Positions 24,651 through 33,593 are shown, counted from the stretch's first letter. The stretch: 55,295 bases of DNA from Myxococcales bacterium (GCA_029880325.1 JAOUOP010000053.1:1-55295); one strand, 5' to 3'. Notes: generated by a model from the sequence alone, not told the origin. Numbers and translations are program-made.

Positions 24651-26543
24651 GTGACCACCGCAAAAAAGCGCAAGCAGCCGCGTGCCAAGCTCGCCCTCGT
24701 CGCGCGCTACCGCAGTCCCACAGCCTTCGAGTACGTGGAAGAGCAGTGCTTCGACCTCTCGAGCGGCGGCATGTTCATCAGTTCGCCGTCACCGGCGCCG
24801 GCCGGCACCCTGCTGAAGCTGGAGTGTGTTGCCGACGACGAAATCACGATCAGCGGCGTCGCCCGCGTGGTGTGGCTGCGGGAAAAGCCCGACGACGATC
24901 AGCCGGCGGGCATGGGCGTGAAGTTCGTCAAGCTCGACCCCAAGGGCCGCCAGGCCATCGAGACCATCCTCGCCCGCAGCGAGCCCGAGGAGGGCGAGGG
25001 GCTGGTGCGCCGCGGCTCGGTGGCCCCCCGGGCCATCACCACGGTTGTCGGGACGGCGCCGGCCCAGCCGGCGAGCCCGCCAAAGGCCGAGCCGGCCGCG
25101 CCGGCCGAGCCCAAAGCAGCCCAGCCCGAGACGCCACGGGAAGGCGAGTCCGAACAGCGGGTGGCCAGCCCGCCGGCAGCCGCTGAGACGGCTTTGACTA
25201 CCGCATTGGCGCCGGTCGAAGCCGCAGCCGAGCCGCAGGCGCCGGCCGAACCGGTGGCCGCCGAGCCCAATGCACAAGCACCGGCCGAACCCGTAGCCGC
25301 CGGGCCCAAAACACAGGAGCCGGCCGCCCAGCAGTCGCCCCAGCGCGCCACCCACCGCACCGGTGCCAAGCGCCTGCGGGAGCGGCTCGAGCACTCCCGT
25401 CATCCGCACGGCGAAGACGGCGCCCACGGGGTCGAACCGGCGGCCGAGACCGAGCGCAGCGTACAGCCATCGGCAGCGGCCGTTCCCGGTCAGACCGAGT
25501 CAGCTACGGCTGTAGCGGCGGCCACGGCAGCGGCCGGCGTCACGGTAGAGCCGACGAAAACGCCCGAGGCCGCTGCGCCAACGCCCGAACCGGCCCAGCC
25601 GGCTCAGGCCTCCCCTCAGCCGGAGTCCGCGCCCGTGGACAGCCCGGCACAGCAGCCGCAACCGGCACCGCCCCGCGAAGATGCGCTCGCGGCGGGCTCG
25701 CCCCCATGGCTCTGGATCGCCGTGGGCGCGATCGCCCTCGGCGTGGTGGGCCTGGTCCTATTTGGCACCGGCGGCGAACAATCCCCGCAACCGGCGCCCG
25801 AGCCGTTGATGGTCGCGCCGGAGCCCGCACCCGCACCCGAGCCCCCGCCCCCGCCGGAGCCGCAAGCGGCGCCCGAGGCACCGTTTATGCTTGTGATCGC
25901 GAGCCAGCCCGGCGGGGCGCAGGTCCGCATCGGCGACGCGCGCTACACCGCGCCAGCCAGCATCGAGCTGCCCAGGCCGGAAGCGGCGCTGCAGGTGAGC
26001 GTCGAACTCGAAGGCCATCAAGCGCGCACGCTGACGATCGAGCCCTCGGCCTTCGAGTCCATCGACGGCGTCATGCGCCACACCCTCGAGGTCGCGCTCA
26101 ACCCGCTGCCGAAGACCGCGCCGCCCGCCCCGGCGCCCCCGGCCGCGGTTCCCGAAGCGCCCACACCAGCGCCCCGGCGCGAACGGGCACCCAGGGCGCG
26201 CAAGGCGAAACCAGAAGCAACCAGCTCGGCACCGACCCCAGCGCCCACCCAAGTCACGCAGGCCGACGAGCCAGCGCCCAAGGCCGACAAAAAAACACCG
26301 ATGGAGCAGGCCCGGGCCTGCCTGGCCAGGGGCGACAACGGTTGCGTCGTCCAGGCGCTCGAAGGACACACGCGAAGCGCCGCGGAACTCGAGATGCTGG
26401 TCGAGACCTACCGCGCCATGGGCAACGTGACCAAGGCCGAGCGCGCCATGCGGCGCTACCTGGAAAAGTATCCCGACGAGCGACGCGCCGGTCGCTACCG
26501 GCAGCTGGTGGAGCACCGCGACCAGTCCGCCGACGGTGAGTGA
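24651..26543 (+). CDS. PilZ protein with TM helix, PEGA-like and TPR-like C-terminus
   Basis: The 630-residue protein starts at GTG 24651. It has an N-terminal PilZ domain (about 1-110; CFDLSSGGMFIS) of the myxobacterial type that lacks the arginine motif of c-di-GMP binders. An Ala/Pro/Glu-rich linker (about 115-345) and a single membrane helix (about 350-372, LWIAVGAIALGVVGLVLFG) follow. A PEGA-like beta domain comes next (about 412-475; IASQPGGAQVRIGD), then another Pro-rich linker and a helical TPR-like end (EMLVETYRAMGNVTKAERAM). The PilZ part is cytoplasmic and the rest probably periplasmic, so it may couple internal signals to the envelope. Function is unknown. Confidence 0.75.
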   Translation: MTTAKKRKQPRAKLALVARYRSPTAFEYVEEQCFDLSSGGMFISSPSPAPAGTLLKLECVADDEITISGVARVVWLREKPDDDQPAGMGVKFVKLDPKGRQAIETILARSEPEEGEGLVRRGSVAPRAITTVVGTAPAQPASPPKAEPAAPAEPKAAQPETPREGESEQRVASPPAAAETALTTALAPVEAAAEPQAPAEPVAAEPNAQAPAEPVAAGPKTQEPAAQQSPQRATHRTGAKRLRERLEHSRHPHGEDGAHGVEPAAETERSVQPSAAAVPGQTESATAVAAATAAAGVTVEPTKTPEAAAPTPEPAQPAQASPQPESAPVDSPAQQPQPAPPREDALAAGSPPWLWIAVGAIALGVVGLVLFGTGGEQSPQPAPEPLMVAPEPAPAPEPPPPPEPQAAPEAPFMLVIASQPGGAQVRIGDARYTAPASIELPRPEAALQVSVELEGHQARTLTIEPSAFESIDGVMRHTLEVALNPLPKTAPPAPAPPAAVPEAPTPAPRRERAPRARKAKPEATSSAPTPAPTQVTQADEPAPKADKKTPMEQARACLARGDNGCVVQALEGHTRSAAELEMLVETYRAMGNVTKAERAMRRYLEKYPDERRAGRYRQLVEHRDQSADGE

Positions 26544-26566
26544 GGCGACGCGAGTTTGCCGCGGCC

Positions 26567-27646
26567 TCAGCCGGGTCCCTGCAGCCACTGCCGGACCGAT
26601 TCCGGCAGCGGGATCTCCCCCTGCAACATCAGATAGCCGACGGCGGCAGCGGCGGCGGCCAGCGCCACCACGACTGCCCCGGTGAGCAGCGCGCCCACGC
26701 CGCCTGAGGAACTCGGGGGCGGCGACGGCGTGCGCACCAGCGGCACCTCCACGGGCTCGTCCGGCCTCTCATCGGCGGGGGGCGGCACGGAGTCCGAGAG
26801 GCTCTCGAGAGAGACATCCTCCTCGATGGCGGCTTCTAGCTCGGGCTCGTCCGGCTCCGGCTGTTGCGGTTGGGGGCCGGGCTCGGACTCGCGCGGTGGT
26901 GGCGTTGGGAAGGAAGCGATGGGGCCTTCCGGGACAGCCAAGGGGGTGGCGTCGGCCCTGGCGCGCGTCTGGTCCGAGGGCAGCTTGAAATCGCCCGAGA
27001 GATCCGCCGACAGGAGAGAGGCACTCTCCTCGGGGTCGACCGCCGGCACGCCCCTGCCAAAGAGTTCCAGGCCGAGATCGGCCGAAGTGTCGGTGAAGTT
27101 CCGGACCCCTGGACCCAGAACCTCGGGACCGAGCGCGAGTGGCACCTCGCTCTCGCGGGCGAAGATGCCGCGCGGTGGCGCCTGGCTGGGCGAGGCCTGG
27201 TCGGACATGGCGCTGCGGCGCGGGGCCGCCGAAAACACGCCAGCGGTGCCGCCCGCGGTGATCGGAGGCGACCAGCCCTCGATGCGCTCGGCACCGGCCG
27301 GGTCAACGAAACGACAGGGCAAGCTGCCCCGCATCTGCGAAAGCCGCTGCAGCAGCTCGCTGCCGGAGCCGACTTCCTCCAGTTCGAAGCCCATGCCGTC
27401 GGGCTGTTCGCCGTCCAGCCGACGCCACACCACGCGCCCCCTGCCCGACATCACCACAGTGCTGTCGGCCAGCTCGTACTGGATGCGCAGATGCGTTCCC
27501 AGTGCCAGTGGCTTGCGCGTCTTGATGAAGAGCCCCGCACGGCTCAGGTCCTGAACGTAGTTCTGGCTGAACTCCTCGAGGTTCGCGCTGCGTGACTTGA
27601 TCTTCAGGATCGGATTGCGAGCGGCTTCGGTACGGCTCTGTGGCAT
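26567..27646 (-). CDS. PilZ protein with C-terminal membrane anchor
   Basis: The 359-residue protein has an N-terminal PilZ-like domain (about 1-105; YVQDLSRAGLFIKTRKPLAL, then GRVVWRRLDGEQPDGMGFEL). It keeps the DLSxxG motif but has no matching RxxxR. A long acidic, Pro-rich disordered region (about 130-325) is followed by one C-terminal helix (about 328-350, GALLTGAVVVALAAAAAAVG) and a short tail. It probably sits on the inner membrane facing the cytoplasm. It is convergent with the previous PilZ gene, 23 bp apart, so three PilZ proteins cluster in 4 kb. Ligand binding is doubtful; a protein-interaction role is as likely. Confidence 0.7.
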   Translation of the reverse strand: MPQSRTEAARNPILKIKSRSANLEEFSQNYVQDLSRAGLFIKTRKPLALGTHLRIQYELADSTVVMSGRGRVVWRRLDGEQPDGMGFELEEVGSGSELLQRLSQMRGSLPCRFVDPAGAERIEGWSPPITAGGTAGVFSAAPRRSAMSDQASPSQAPPRGIFARESEVPLALGPEVLGPGVRNFTDTSADLGLELFGRGVPAVDPEESASLLSADLSGDFKLPSDQTRARADATPLAVPEGPIASFPTPPPRESEPGPQPQQPEPDEPELEAAIEEDVSLESLSDSVPPPADERPDEPVEVPLVRTPSPPPSSSGGVGALLTGAVVVALAAAAAAVGYLMLQGEIPLPESVRQWLQGPG

Positions 27647-27774
27647 CGATCGAACCCCGGGCTTGGCGCGTAGCCCGAAGCCTGCCCTGGGCAGACCCGG
27701 GCCCCCGGATCGGCACTACTGTGCCATGGGAGCTGCCGAGGATCGCCTTTTCTGCTCTCGACTGCGGCGGATTT

Positions 27775-29091
27775 TCACGGCTCCGCGCTACCCTGGGCTT
27801 TCAAATAAGCCTCGATGGTGGCGGCCACCGCGGTATCGTCGTCGCGCGCTGCGTTGAGCGCTACCGGGTAGGGGCGCTTGCCGAGGTCGTCGGCGGCGCG
27901 CTGCCAGCCGGCGCCGGTGATGTGCACCAGCACCGTCTCGTCGGCAGCGATGCGCCCGGCGGCGACCGCCTGCTCGAGTGCGGCAAACGCTGCGCCGCCC
28001 TCCGGGTAGGGATCGAAGCCGTGGGCGTCGGCGATGGCGTCGTGGGCGCGGCGGGCCGCGTCGTTGTCCACCGCGTACATCGCGCCGCCGCTTTGCCCGA
28101 GCACGTCGCGCACGCCGCCGCGCACGGCGTAGGGCGGTGCGGCATTGGCCAGCACCCGCGTGTAGGTCTGGGCCAGGCGCCGGCGCACCTCGGCGCCGTC
28201 CATGGGCTCCACGTCGTCGAGGCCGCGCTCGAAGGCTTCGACCATGGGCGTAAAGGGGCGGTTTTGGGCCAGGTGCAGCCGCATGGGGCCGCCCTCAAAG
28301 CTTCCGCTCTGGGCCAGCCTTAGCGCCGCCTCGTGGGCGGCGATGCCGCCGGTGCCGCTGCCGACCGCCTGCACATAGTGGTCGGGAATACGGCCGATGG
28401 CGTGCACGGCCCGCAAGACTGGCACGCCCATGGAGTCGCGCCGCGCCACGTTGAAGGCGCCACCCTCGCGCACCAGGTCGTCGGCGAAGCGCGCCTGCAT
28501 GCGCCCGACCATGGTGATGGCATCGGGATAGCTCGCCTCGCGCAGCGTGATCAGCAGCGGCGCCCGCGCACCCGGCTCGGCGCTCACCCACAGCGTCTCG
28601 CGCGCGCTGTCGGGCACGATCACGATGGCTGGAATGTCGTTGCTGCTGCCGATCTCCAGCACGGCGCAGCCCGCATTGCCGGCAGAGCTGATGATCAACA
28701 TGCGATCGCTCTGATCGAGCACGCGCAGCATGACGCCGGCGGCTTCGAGCGTCTTGAAAGTACACGACGGCAGTTCGGCGCCCAGCTCGGGCGCATAGCC
28801 GGAGACCAGCAGCCACAGCTCGCCCAGGCCCAGGGGACGGGCCAACGCTTCGGAGCGAAAGCAGGCGATGCCGAGCGGCGGCAGCGAAAGTCCCATGGCG
28901 AAGGGCAGCCATGCGCGGTAGCTCGCGAAGCGCTCGACCGGGCCATCGAGGGTGAGCGGCGCTCGGCCGTAGTCGCTGCGTAGAAATGCCGCAGGACCGC
29001 ACTCGGGACACTGCACGTTCATGCGGTCGCGCTCGATGCGCAGACCGCAGCGCAGACACTCGAGCGCGTAGTCGGGAGCGGGAAGCTGCAT
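27775..29091 (-). CDS. Cysteate-synthase-like PLP enzyme (threonine synthase superfamily)
   Basis: The 438-residue protein starts at ATG 29091; a longer upstream frame is non-homologous. It has an N-terminal zinc-ribbon-like segment (LECLRCGLRIERDRMNVQCP, then ECG), the PLP lysine in SCTFKTLEA (about residue 112), the phosphate loop IISSAGNAG, then EGGAFNVARRDSMGVPVLRA and DHYVQAVGSGTGGIAAHEAA. These match the archaeal cysteate synthase group, which makes L-cysteate from phosphoserine and sulfite in coenzyme M synthesis, more closely than ordinary threonine synthase. No other coenzyme M gene is nearby, so the true product may be a sulfonated amino acid for another purpose. The substrate is inferred by similarity only. 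Confidence 0.65.
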   Translation of the reverse strand: MQLPAPDYALECLRCGLRIERDRMNVQCPECGPAAFLRSDYGRAPLTLDGPVERFASYRAWLPFAMGLSLPPLGIACFRSEALARPLGLGELWLLVSGYAPELGAELPSCTFKTLEAAGVMLRVLDQSDRMLIISSAGNAGCAVLEIGSSNDIPAIVIVPDSARETLWVSAEPGARAPLLITLREASYPDAITMVGRMQARFADDLVREGGAFNVARRDSMGVPVLRAVHAIGRIPDHYVQAVGSGTGGIAAHEAALRLAQSGSFEGGPMRLHLAQNRPFTPMVEAFERGLDDVEPMDGAEVRRRLAQTYTRVLANAAPPYAVRGGVRDVLGQSGGAMYAVDNDAARRAHDAIADAHGFDPYPEGGAAFAALEQAVAAGRIAADETVLVHITGAGWQRAADDLGKRPYPVALNAARDDDTAVAATIEAYLKAQGSAEP

Positions 29092-29209
29092 GGCCGATTC
29101 CAGCCGGCTTCGGCGACCGGGGCCGCGCAGCATAGAGGTGGGCCGCAGGTGCCGCAAGCGCGCCCTCGGCGCGCTGGCGGTTCGGGCGCGGCTGGAGTAG
29201 AGAAGTTGC

Positions 29210-31723
29210 GTGTCCCAAGCACAACAGCTCGGCGAGCGCATCAAGGATCTGCGCTACCGCCGGGGACTGACGCAGGCCCAGCTCGCGTACAAGGCCGGCA
29301 TCGGTGAAAAGACCCTGAAGCGTCTGGAGTCGGGCAAGACCGATACGCCGCGGCCCGACACGCTGGCGGCGGTGGCCGGCGCCCTGGGCCTGGAATCGTC
29401 GGAGCTGCTTTTCGGTCCCGGCGATGGCGGGGACAGCGGCGAAGGCGACCTGCGGCCTGCGCTGCACCAGCTGCCGCAGCCGCCGCGCAGCTTCATGGGT
29501 CGCGGTGCCGAGATCCAGCAGCTCGAGGCCCAGCTCGAGGCGGCCGGAGCCACCGTCTGCGCCATCCACGGCATGGGCGGCGTGGGCAAGACGGCCCTGG
29601 CGCTGCTGGTGGCCCAACGCTGGAGCGAGCGTTTCCCCGACGCCCAGATCTACATGGATCTGCGCGCCACCACCGATCCGGTGACGGCGGTCGACGCCAT
29701 GCTGCACGTGATCCGTTCGCTGGAGCCGGGCCGTGCGACCCCCAAGGGCGCTGCCGATGTGGCCGCCTCCTATCACAGCGTGCTGCGCGGCAAGCGCGCG
29801 CTTTTGTTGATGGACAACGCCCTCGACCGCAAGCAGGTCGAGCCGCTGATCCCGCCCGAGGGCTCGCTGCTCTTGCTGACCTCGCGCCAGCGCTTCGCCC
29901 TGGCCGGTCTGCGCGCGGTGGCGCTTTCGCCGCTGCAGTCGGCTGACGCCCAGGCCTTCATCGACGCGCTCGCGCCCCACGCTGGCGAAGTGGCGGGGCG
30001 CCTGGCCTCGCTCTGCGGCGGTCTGCCGCTGGCGCTGAGCCTGGCCGGACGCGCCCTGGCCGAGCGCCCCGACCTGGATCCGGCCGAATACGCCGAGCGC
30101 CTCGACGGCGATCGCGAACGCATCCACCACCTGGACGCCGCCGAGGCGTCCGAGGGCGTCGAGGTTTCCTTCGAGGCCAGCTACCGCATGCTCGAGCCCG
30201 AGCAAAAGCGCGGGCTGTGCGCGCTTGGGGTGTTTCCCCAGCACTTCGATCGCGCGGCGGCAGCGGCCGTCTGGGGCCTGACCGAGGACGAGACCGACAG
30301 CCGCGTCGGCACCCTCCTGCGCTACAACCTGCTGGAATCCGACGGCTCCGGTCGCAGGGCTCGCTACCGCCTGCACGATCTGGTGCGCCTCTTCGCCAAC
30401 AGCCGCTCGAGCGATGCCCTGCGCCTGCAGGCGCGCGTGCGCCACGCCCGCCACTATGTCTCGCTATTGCACCGGGCCGACCTGGCCTCGCGCGGCGGCG
30501 ACGCCGACCGCGGCCTGGCCCTGGCCGACCGCGAGTGGGGCAATATCCAGGAGGCCTGCAGCTTCGCCAGCGCCCGGGCCTGCCGCGACCTCGGGCCCGA
30601 TGAGGAGCCCGATCGCGACGCGGCCCAGCTCATCTGCAGCGCCCTGGACGTGCAGCTCCTGCGCCTGCGCAAGCACGCCGAGGAGCGCATCCGCTGGTAC
30701 GATGCGGCGCTCGAGGCCGCCCGGCGCATCGGCGATCGTCGCTCCGAGGGGCGGCTGCTGGGGCACGCCGCTGTCGCCCATCAGGAGCTGGGCGATCCCC
30801 GCAGCGCGCTGTCGACCTCCCTGCGTGGCCTCGACTGCAGCCGTCAAGTGGACGACCGCGGCAACGAGGCGGCGCTGTTGATCTGGGCGGCCGATGCCCA
30901 TCACGCCCTGGGCCAGCCGCGTCAGACCATCGAGCTGTGCGAACAGGCGCTGGAGATCGCCCGCGCTCTGGAAAATCGCGCGACCGAGGCCGGCGCCCTG
31001 GTGACCATGGCCTGGGGCTACCAGGTGCTGGGCGACCCGCCCGGGGCGGCCGAGCTGGCGCGCCAGGCCCTTCCGATCGCCATCGAGGTAGGCGACCGGG
31101 CCCTCGAGGGCCACGCCCATGTGGTGCTGGCCCACTCGGGGCTGGTGCAGGGCACGGTCGACAGCGCCCAATTTCACGCGCGCCAGGCCCTGGGCATCGC
31201 CCGCCAGCTGGGCGACCGGCGCATGCAGGGCTACTCCCTGATCGTCGTCGACAACTCAGAGCAAAGCTTCGAGGAAGTTCTGGCGATCGTGGCGGAGCTG
31301 GGCGACCGCCGCCTGGAGGGCTACAGCCGGCTCTTGCGCGGCCTGAGCCAGGCCATGTCCTCCAACAGCGAGGCCGCCATCGAACAATTCGAGCACGTGA
31401 CGGCCATCGCCGACGCAACCGGCGACCAGGCCATGCTTGGCAACGCGCTCTTGCCCCTGGGACCGCTCTACATGATGCAGGGGAAGGTGACCGAATCGAT
31501 CGCGGCCCTGACGCGCGGGGTCGAGGCCACCCGCGGCACCGGCAACCGGCGCTTCGAGGCCCAGATGACCTGGCTTTTGGCCTCTGCCCATGAGATCAAC
31601 GGCGCCCCGGAGGCGAGCCTGGAAGCGCTCAGGCGCGCCGCTGGTTTTCGCCATGAGCTGGGGACGGAAATGGCCGAGGCCATCGACGCCAAGATCAAGC
31701 AGCTCGAAGCCCAGCTCGAGTAG
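29210..31723 (+). CDS. STAND NTPase regulator: XRE HTH, NB-ARC and TPR repeats
   Basis: The 837-residue protein starts at GTG 29210. Residues 8-65 are an XRE helix-turn-helix (LRYRRGLTQAQLAYKAGIGE). An NB-ARC/AP-ATPase domain follows, with Walker A GMGGVGKTAL (about 121-130), Walker B ALLLMDNA (about 198), LTSRQRFAL and the CGGLPLAL motif. A winged-helix region (LHDLVRLFA) precedes about 400 residues of TPR-like helical repeats (EQALEIARALENRATEAGAL). STAND proteins switch between ADP- and ATP-bound states on sensing a ligand through the repeats. The N-terminal HTH makes this a transcription factor of the SARP/LuxR-LAL type. It is divergent from the PLP enzyme, a possible target. An immune (Avs-like) role seems less likely because the effector is DNA-binding. 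Confidence 0.8.
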   Translation: MSQAQQLGERIKDLRYRRGLTQAQLAYKAGIGEKTLKRLESGKTDTPRPDTLAAVAGALGLESSELLFGPGDGGDSGEGDLRPALHQLPQPPRSFMGRGAEIQQLEAQLEAAGATVCAIHGMGGVGKTALALLVAQRWSERFPDAQIYMDLRATTDPVTAVDAMLHVIRSLEPGRATPKGAADVAASYHSVLRGKRALLLMDNALDRKQVEPLIPPEGSLLLLTSRQRFALAGLRAVALSPLQSADAQAFIDALAPHAGEVAGRLASLCGGLPLALSLAGRALAERPDLDPAEYAERLDGDRERIHHLDAAEASEGVEVSFEASYRMLEPEQKRGLCALGVFPQHFDRAAAAAVWGLTEDETDSRVGTLLRYNLLESDGSGRRARYRLHDLVRLFANSRSSDALRLQARVRHARHYVSLLHRADLASRGGDADRGLALADREWGNIQEACSFASARACRDLGPDEEPDRDAAQLICSALDVQLLRLRKHAEERIRWYDAALEAARRIGDRRSEGRLLGHAAVAHQELGDPRSALSTSLRGLDCSRQVDDRGNEAALLIWAADAHHALGQPRQTIELCEQALEIARALENRATEAGALVTMAWGYQVLGDPPGAAELARQALPIAIEVGDRALEGHAHVVLAHSGLVQGTVDSAQFHARQALGIARQLGDRRMQGYSLIVVDNSEQSFEEVLAIVAELGDRRLEGYSRLLRGLSQAMSSNSEAAIEQFEHVTAIADATGDQAMLGNALLPLGPLYMMQGKVTESIAALTRGVEATRGTGNRRFEAQMTWLLASAHEINGAPEASLEALRRAAGFRHELGTEMAEAIDAKIKQLEAQLE

Positions 31724-31776
31724 GGGCCCACCGCGTAACGGCCAGGGCGCACCGGAGTACGCACGGCGAGGCCCAA

Positions 31777-32268
31777 ATGTCCCACCACGAACTCGGACCC
31801 GAAGACCGCACCCGCGCCAGCAGCTGGCGACTTTTGGCCCTGCTGCTCGCGCTGCCGCTGGGGGCCGCCTGCGGCGACAATCAGGACCCGGCCGGCGCCG
31901 AAGCCCTGTGGCAGGCGTTGCAGGAGGTCGACTACCGCAGCTGGCCGCGCGCGCCCGGCTACGAAGAGCGCAGGGGCTCCAACGCTCCCCACGGCGACAA
32001 GGTCGACATCTACATCAATGACGTACTCGCCGAAGCGCTTGCCTCCGGCGAAAGCCTGGAGCGCTGGCCCAACGGCTCGGTGATCGTCAAGGACGGCTTC
32101 GACGGCGGTGACCTGGAGTTGGTAGCCGCCATGGAAAAGCGCCTGACCGGTTGGTACTGGGTCGAGTACGCAGCTGGCGGCGAAGCCATCTACTCCGGCA
32201 GCCCCGAGACCTGCACCGACTGCCACAAAAGCGGCGACGACTACGTGCGGGCGTTCGAGCTGCCCTAG
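31777..32268 (+). CDS. Cytochrome P460-like c-heme lipoprotein
   Basis: The 163-residue protein has a signal peptide ending LPLGAAC (lipobox) and a P460-like beta fold (about 50-140; WPNGSVIVKDGF, GWYWVEYAAGGE). A single CxxCH heme motif, CTDCHKSG, is near the C-terminus, the usual position in P460 proteins. It would be a membrane-anchored periplasmic heme protein for redox or nitrogen-oxide chemistry; substrate unknown. The TAG stop (32266-32268) is part of the CTAG that begins the adjacent MITE. The natural ending (FELP) nonetheless looks complete, so at most a few residues were changed. Confidence 0.75.
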   Translation: MSHHELGPEDRTRASSWRLLALLLALPLGAACGDNQDPAGAEALWQALQEVDYRSWPRAPGYEERRGSNAPHGDKVDIYINDVLAEALASGESLERWPNGSVIVKDGFDGGDLELVAAMEKRLTGWYWVEYAAGGEAIYSGSPETCTDCHKSGDDYVRAFELP

Positions 32269-32432
32269 ATGTGCTCGGCGGGAGTCATGATCCGCTCTCG
32301 GGACCGCTACGGCGCCAGCTGCGGCGTCCGGCCCCCTTGAAATACACGGAGTATTCCGGCGCAGGCCGTCCTTGCATCTGGCATCGTATCGACCCCGATC
32401 ATCGGCTCAGCACTCCCGCCGAGCACATCTAG
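32265..32432. mobile_element. 168-bp CTAG-bounded MITE, copy 2
   Basis: Identical in length and boundaries to the copy at 17520-17687, with four substitutions (two at the inner edge of the left repeat, one in the C-run, one near the hairpin). CTAG occurs at 32265-32268 and 32429-32432. The left CTAG supplies the stop codon of the P460 lipoprotein; the right CTAG is shared with the next element. Confidence 0.85.
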
Positions 32433-32597
32433 TCCCTAAACAAGCGCATGTTGCAGGCGATCTCCACAGATCTCTTGCGTTCAGGCGCTCGCGAAAATGC
32501 TCAACGCTCCTCCTGGTGCGCCTGTGCTTTTCGCAAACCTCTGATTCACAACATCTTTGCGCAGCTCATCCTCAACATGCGCTTGTTTAGGGGCTAG
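32429..32597. mobile_element. 169-bp second-type MITE, CTAG-bounded
   Basis: The terminal inverted repeats CCCTAAACAAGCGCATGTTG (32434-32453) and its perfect complement (32573-32592) are flanked by CTAG plus one variable base on each side. It has no coding capacity. It is unrelated in sequence to the 168-bp MITE but uses the same CTAG boundary and shares the copy at 32429-32432. The response-regulator remnant begins at the next base after its right end. Confidence 0.8.
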
Positions 32598-33583
32598 CCG
32601 GACACCAGTCGCAGGCTCTTGACCGGCCAGTCGGAGCTGGAGTCCGCCATCGCGGCGGTCAACCACGGCGCAATCTTCCGCTTCCCGAGCAAGCCCTGCG
32701 GTCCCGACGAGCTGTTGGGCGCGGTGGCCGCTGGCGCGCGCCTCAACGAGTTCATCGTCGGAGAGCGAAAGCTGTTGCGGCAAACCCTCAACGGCGCGGC
32801 CACCGCACTGACCGATGGCATGAGCATGGCGGCGCCAACCGCTTTCAGCCGCGTGCCGACGCTCAAGGGCTACGTGCGCCGTCTTTGCTCGCGTTTGGGA
32901 ATCACCGGCACCTGGCCCTACGAGCTGGCGGCGGCGCGGGCCCGCTTCGGATGCATCACGCTGCCGCCCGACACCCTCGACCGCCTCTACGCCCGCCACA
33001 GCTTCGCACCGAGGAAAGCGAGATGGTGAAGAAGCATCCCGCGGTCGGCCAGCAGCTGCTCGCGAAGATTTCGCGCCTGCACCTGGTGGCGCAGATGATC
33101 GGACTGCAGAACACGCCCCCCGAGTGGAATGGCAATGCGCCGCCGGAGACCGACGCGGAGGTGGTGGCGCTCGGTAGCAACCTGCTGGCGGTGGCGCTAT
33201 CGCTCGACGCAGAAATCGTCGCCGGCCACAGCCGCAGCGCGGCCTTTGCGGCCCTGGAAAAGGGAATGCAGCTCGACAAGCGAATCATCAAGCTGCTCGT
33301 CAACCTCCCCTGCGAGACCTCCGAGGAAACGATCCAGGTGCTCACCCTGAGCGAGCTGCGCAGCCAGATGGTGCTCGATCAGGACGTCATGAGCAGGACC
33401 TGAAGCCCCATCGTCCACAAGGGGCGCGAACTCAGCATCGCCATGATCGAGCGCTTGAAGAATTTCGCCCGCGGCGTGGGCGTGGTGGAACCGATCTGCG
33501 TGCGTGTTCCCCAGCAGAAGTACGGCCGTCGGCATCCGGAAAAAGTTGCATCCAGCTTGGCGCCTACGGGGCGGGTACGCTAG
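32598..33583 (+). pseudogene. HD-type response regulator, 5'-truncated with frameshift and stop
   Basis: The remnant begins inside a receiver domain (PDTSRRLLTGQSELESAIAA, then GAIFRFPSKPCGPDELL, the beta4-alpha4 and Lys-Pro loop). It continues through a linker into an HD-GYP/RpfG-like output domain (EMVKKHPAVGQQLLAKISRL, with the His equivalents) and the typical end VVEPICVRVP. Three lesions are present: the first half of the receiver is missing at the MITE boundary, the frame shifts near 33000 (between YAR and QLRTEESE), and a TGA at 33401-33403 interrupts SRT-SPIVHKGREL. It is non-functional. The loss at the MITE edge is a deletion, since no 5' half lies on the other side. Confidence 0.75.
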
Positions 33584-33593
33584 CCTACCGGCG

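Noticed and set aside
28295..30454. Long antisense frame (over 700 codons) opposite the STAND gene
   Set aside because: High-GC shadow of a strongly supported gene; no homology or composition typical of protein.
29210..31723. Avs-type antiphage STAND system
   Set aside because: The N-terminal domain is an XRE DNA-binding domain rather than a nuclease or other killing effector, so a transcriptional role is more likely.
33401..33403. Selenocysteine at the TGA in the response-regulator remnant
   Set aside because: The gene is also frameshifted and truncated, the position is not a catalytic Cys in the family, and no SECIS-like hairpin was seen.
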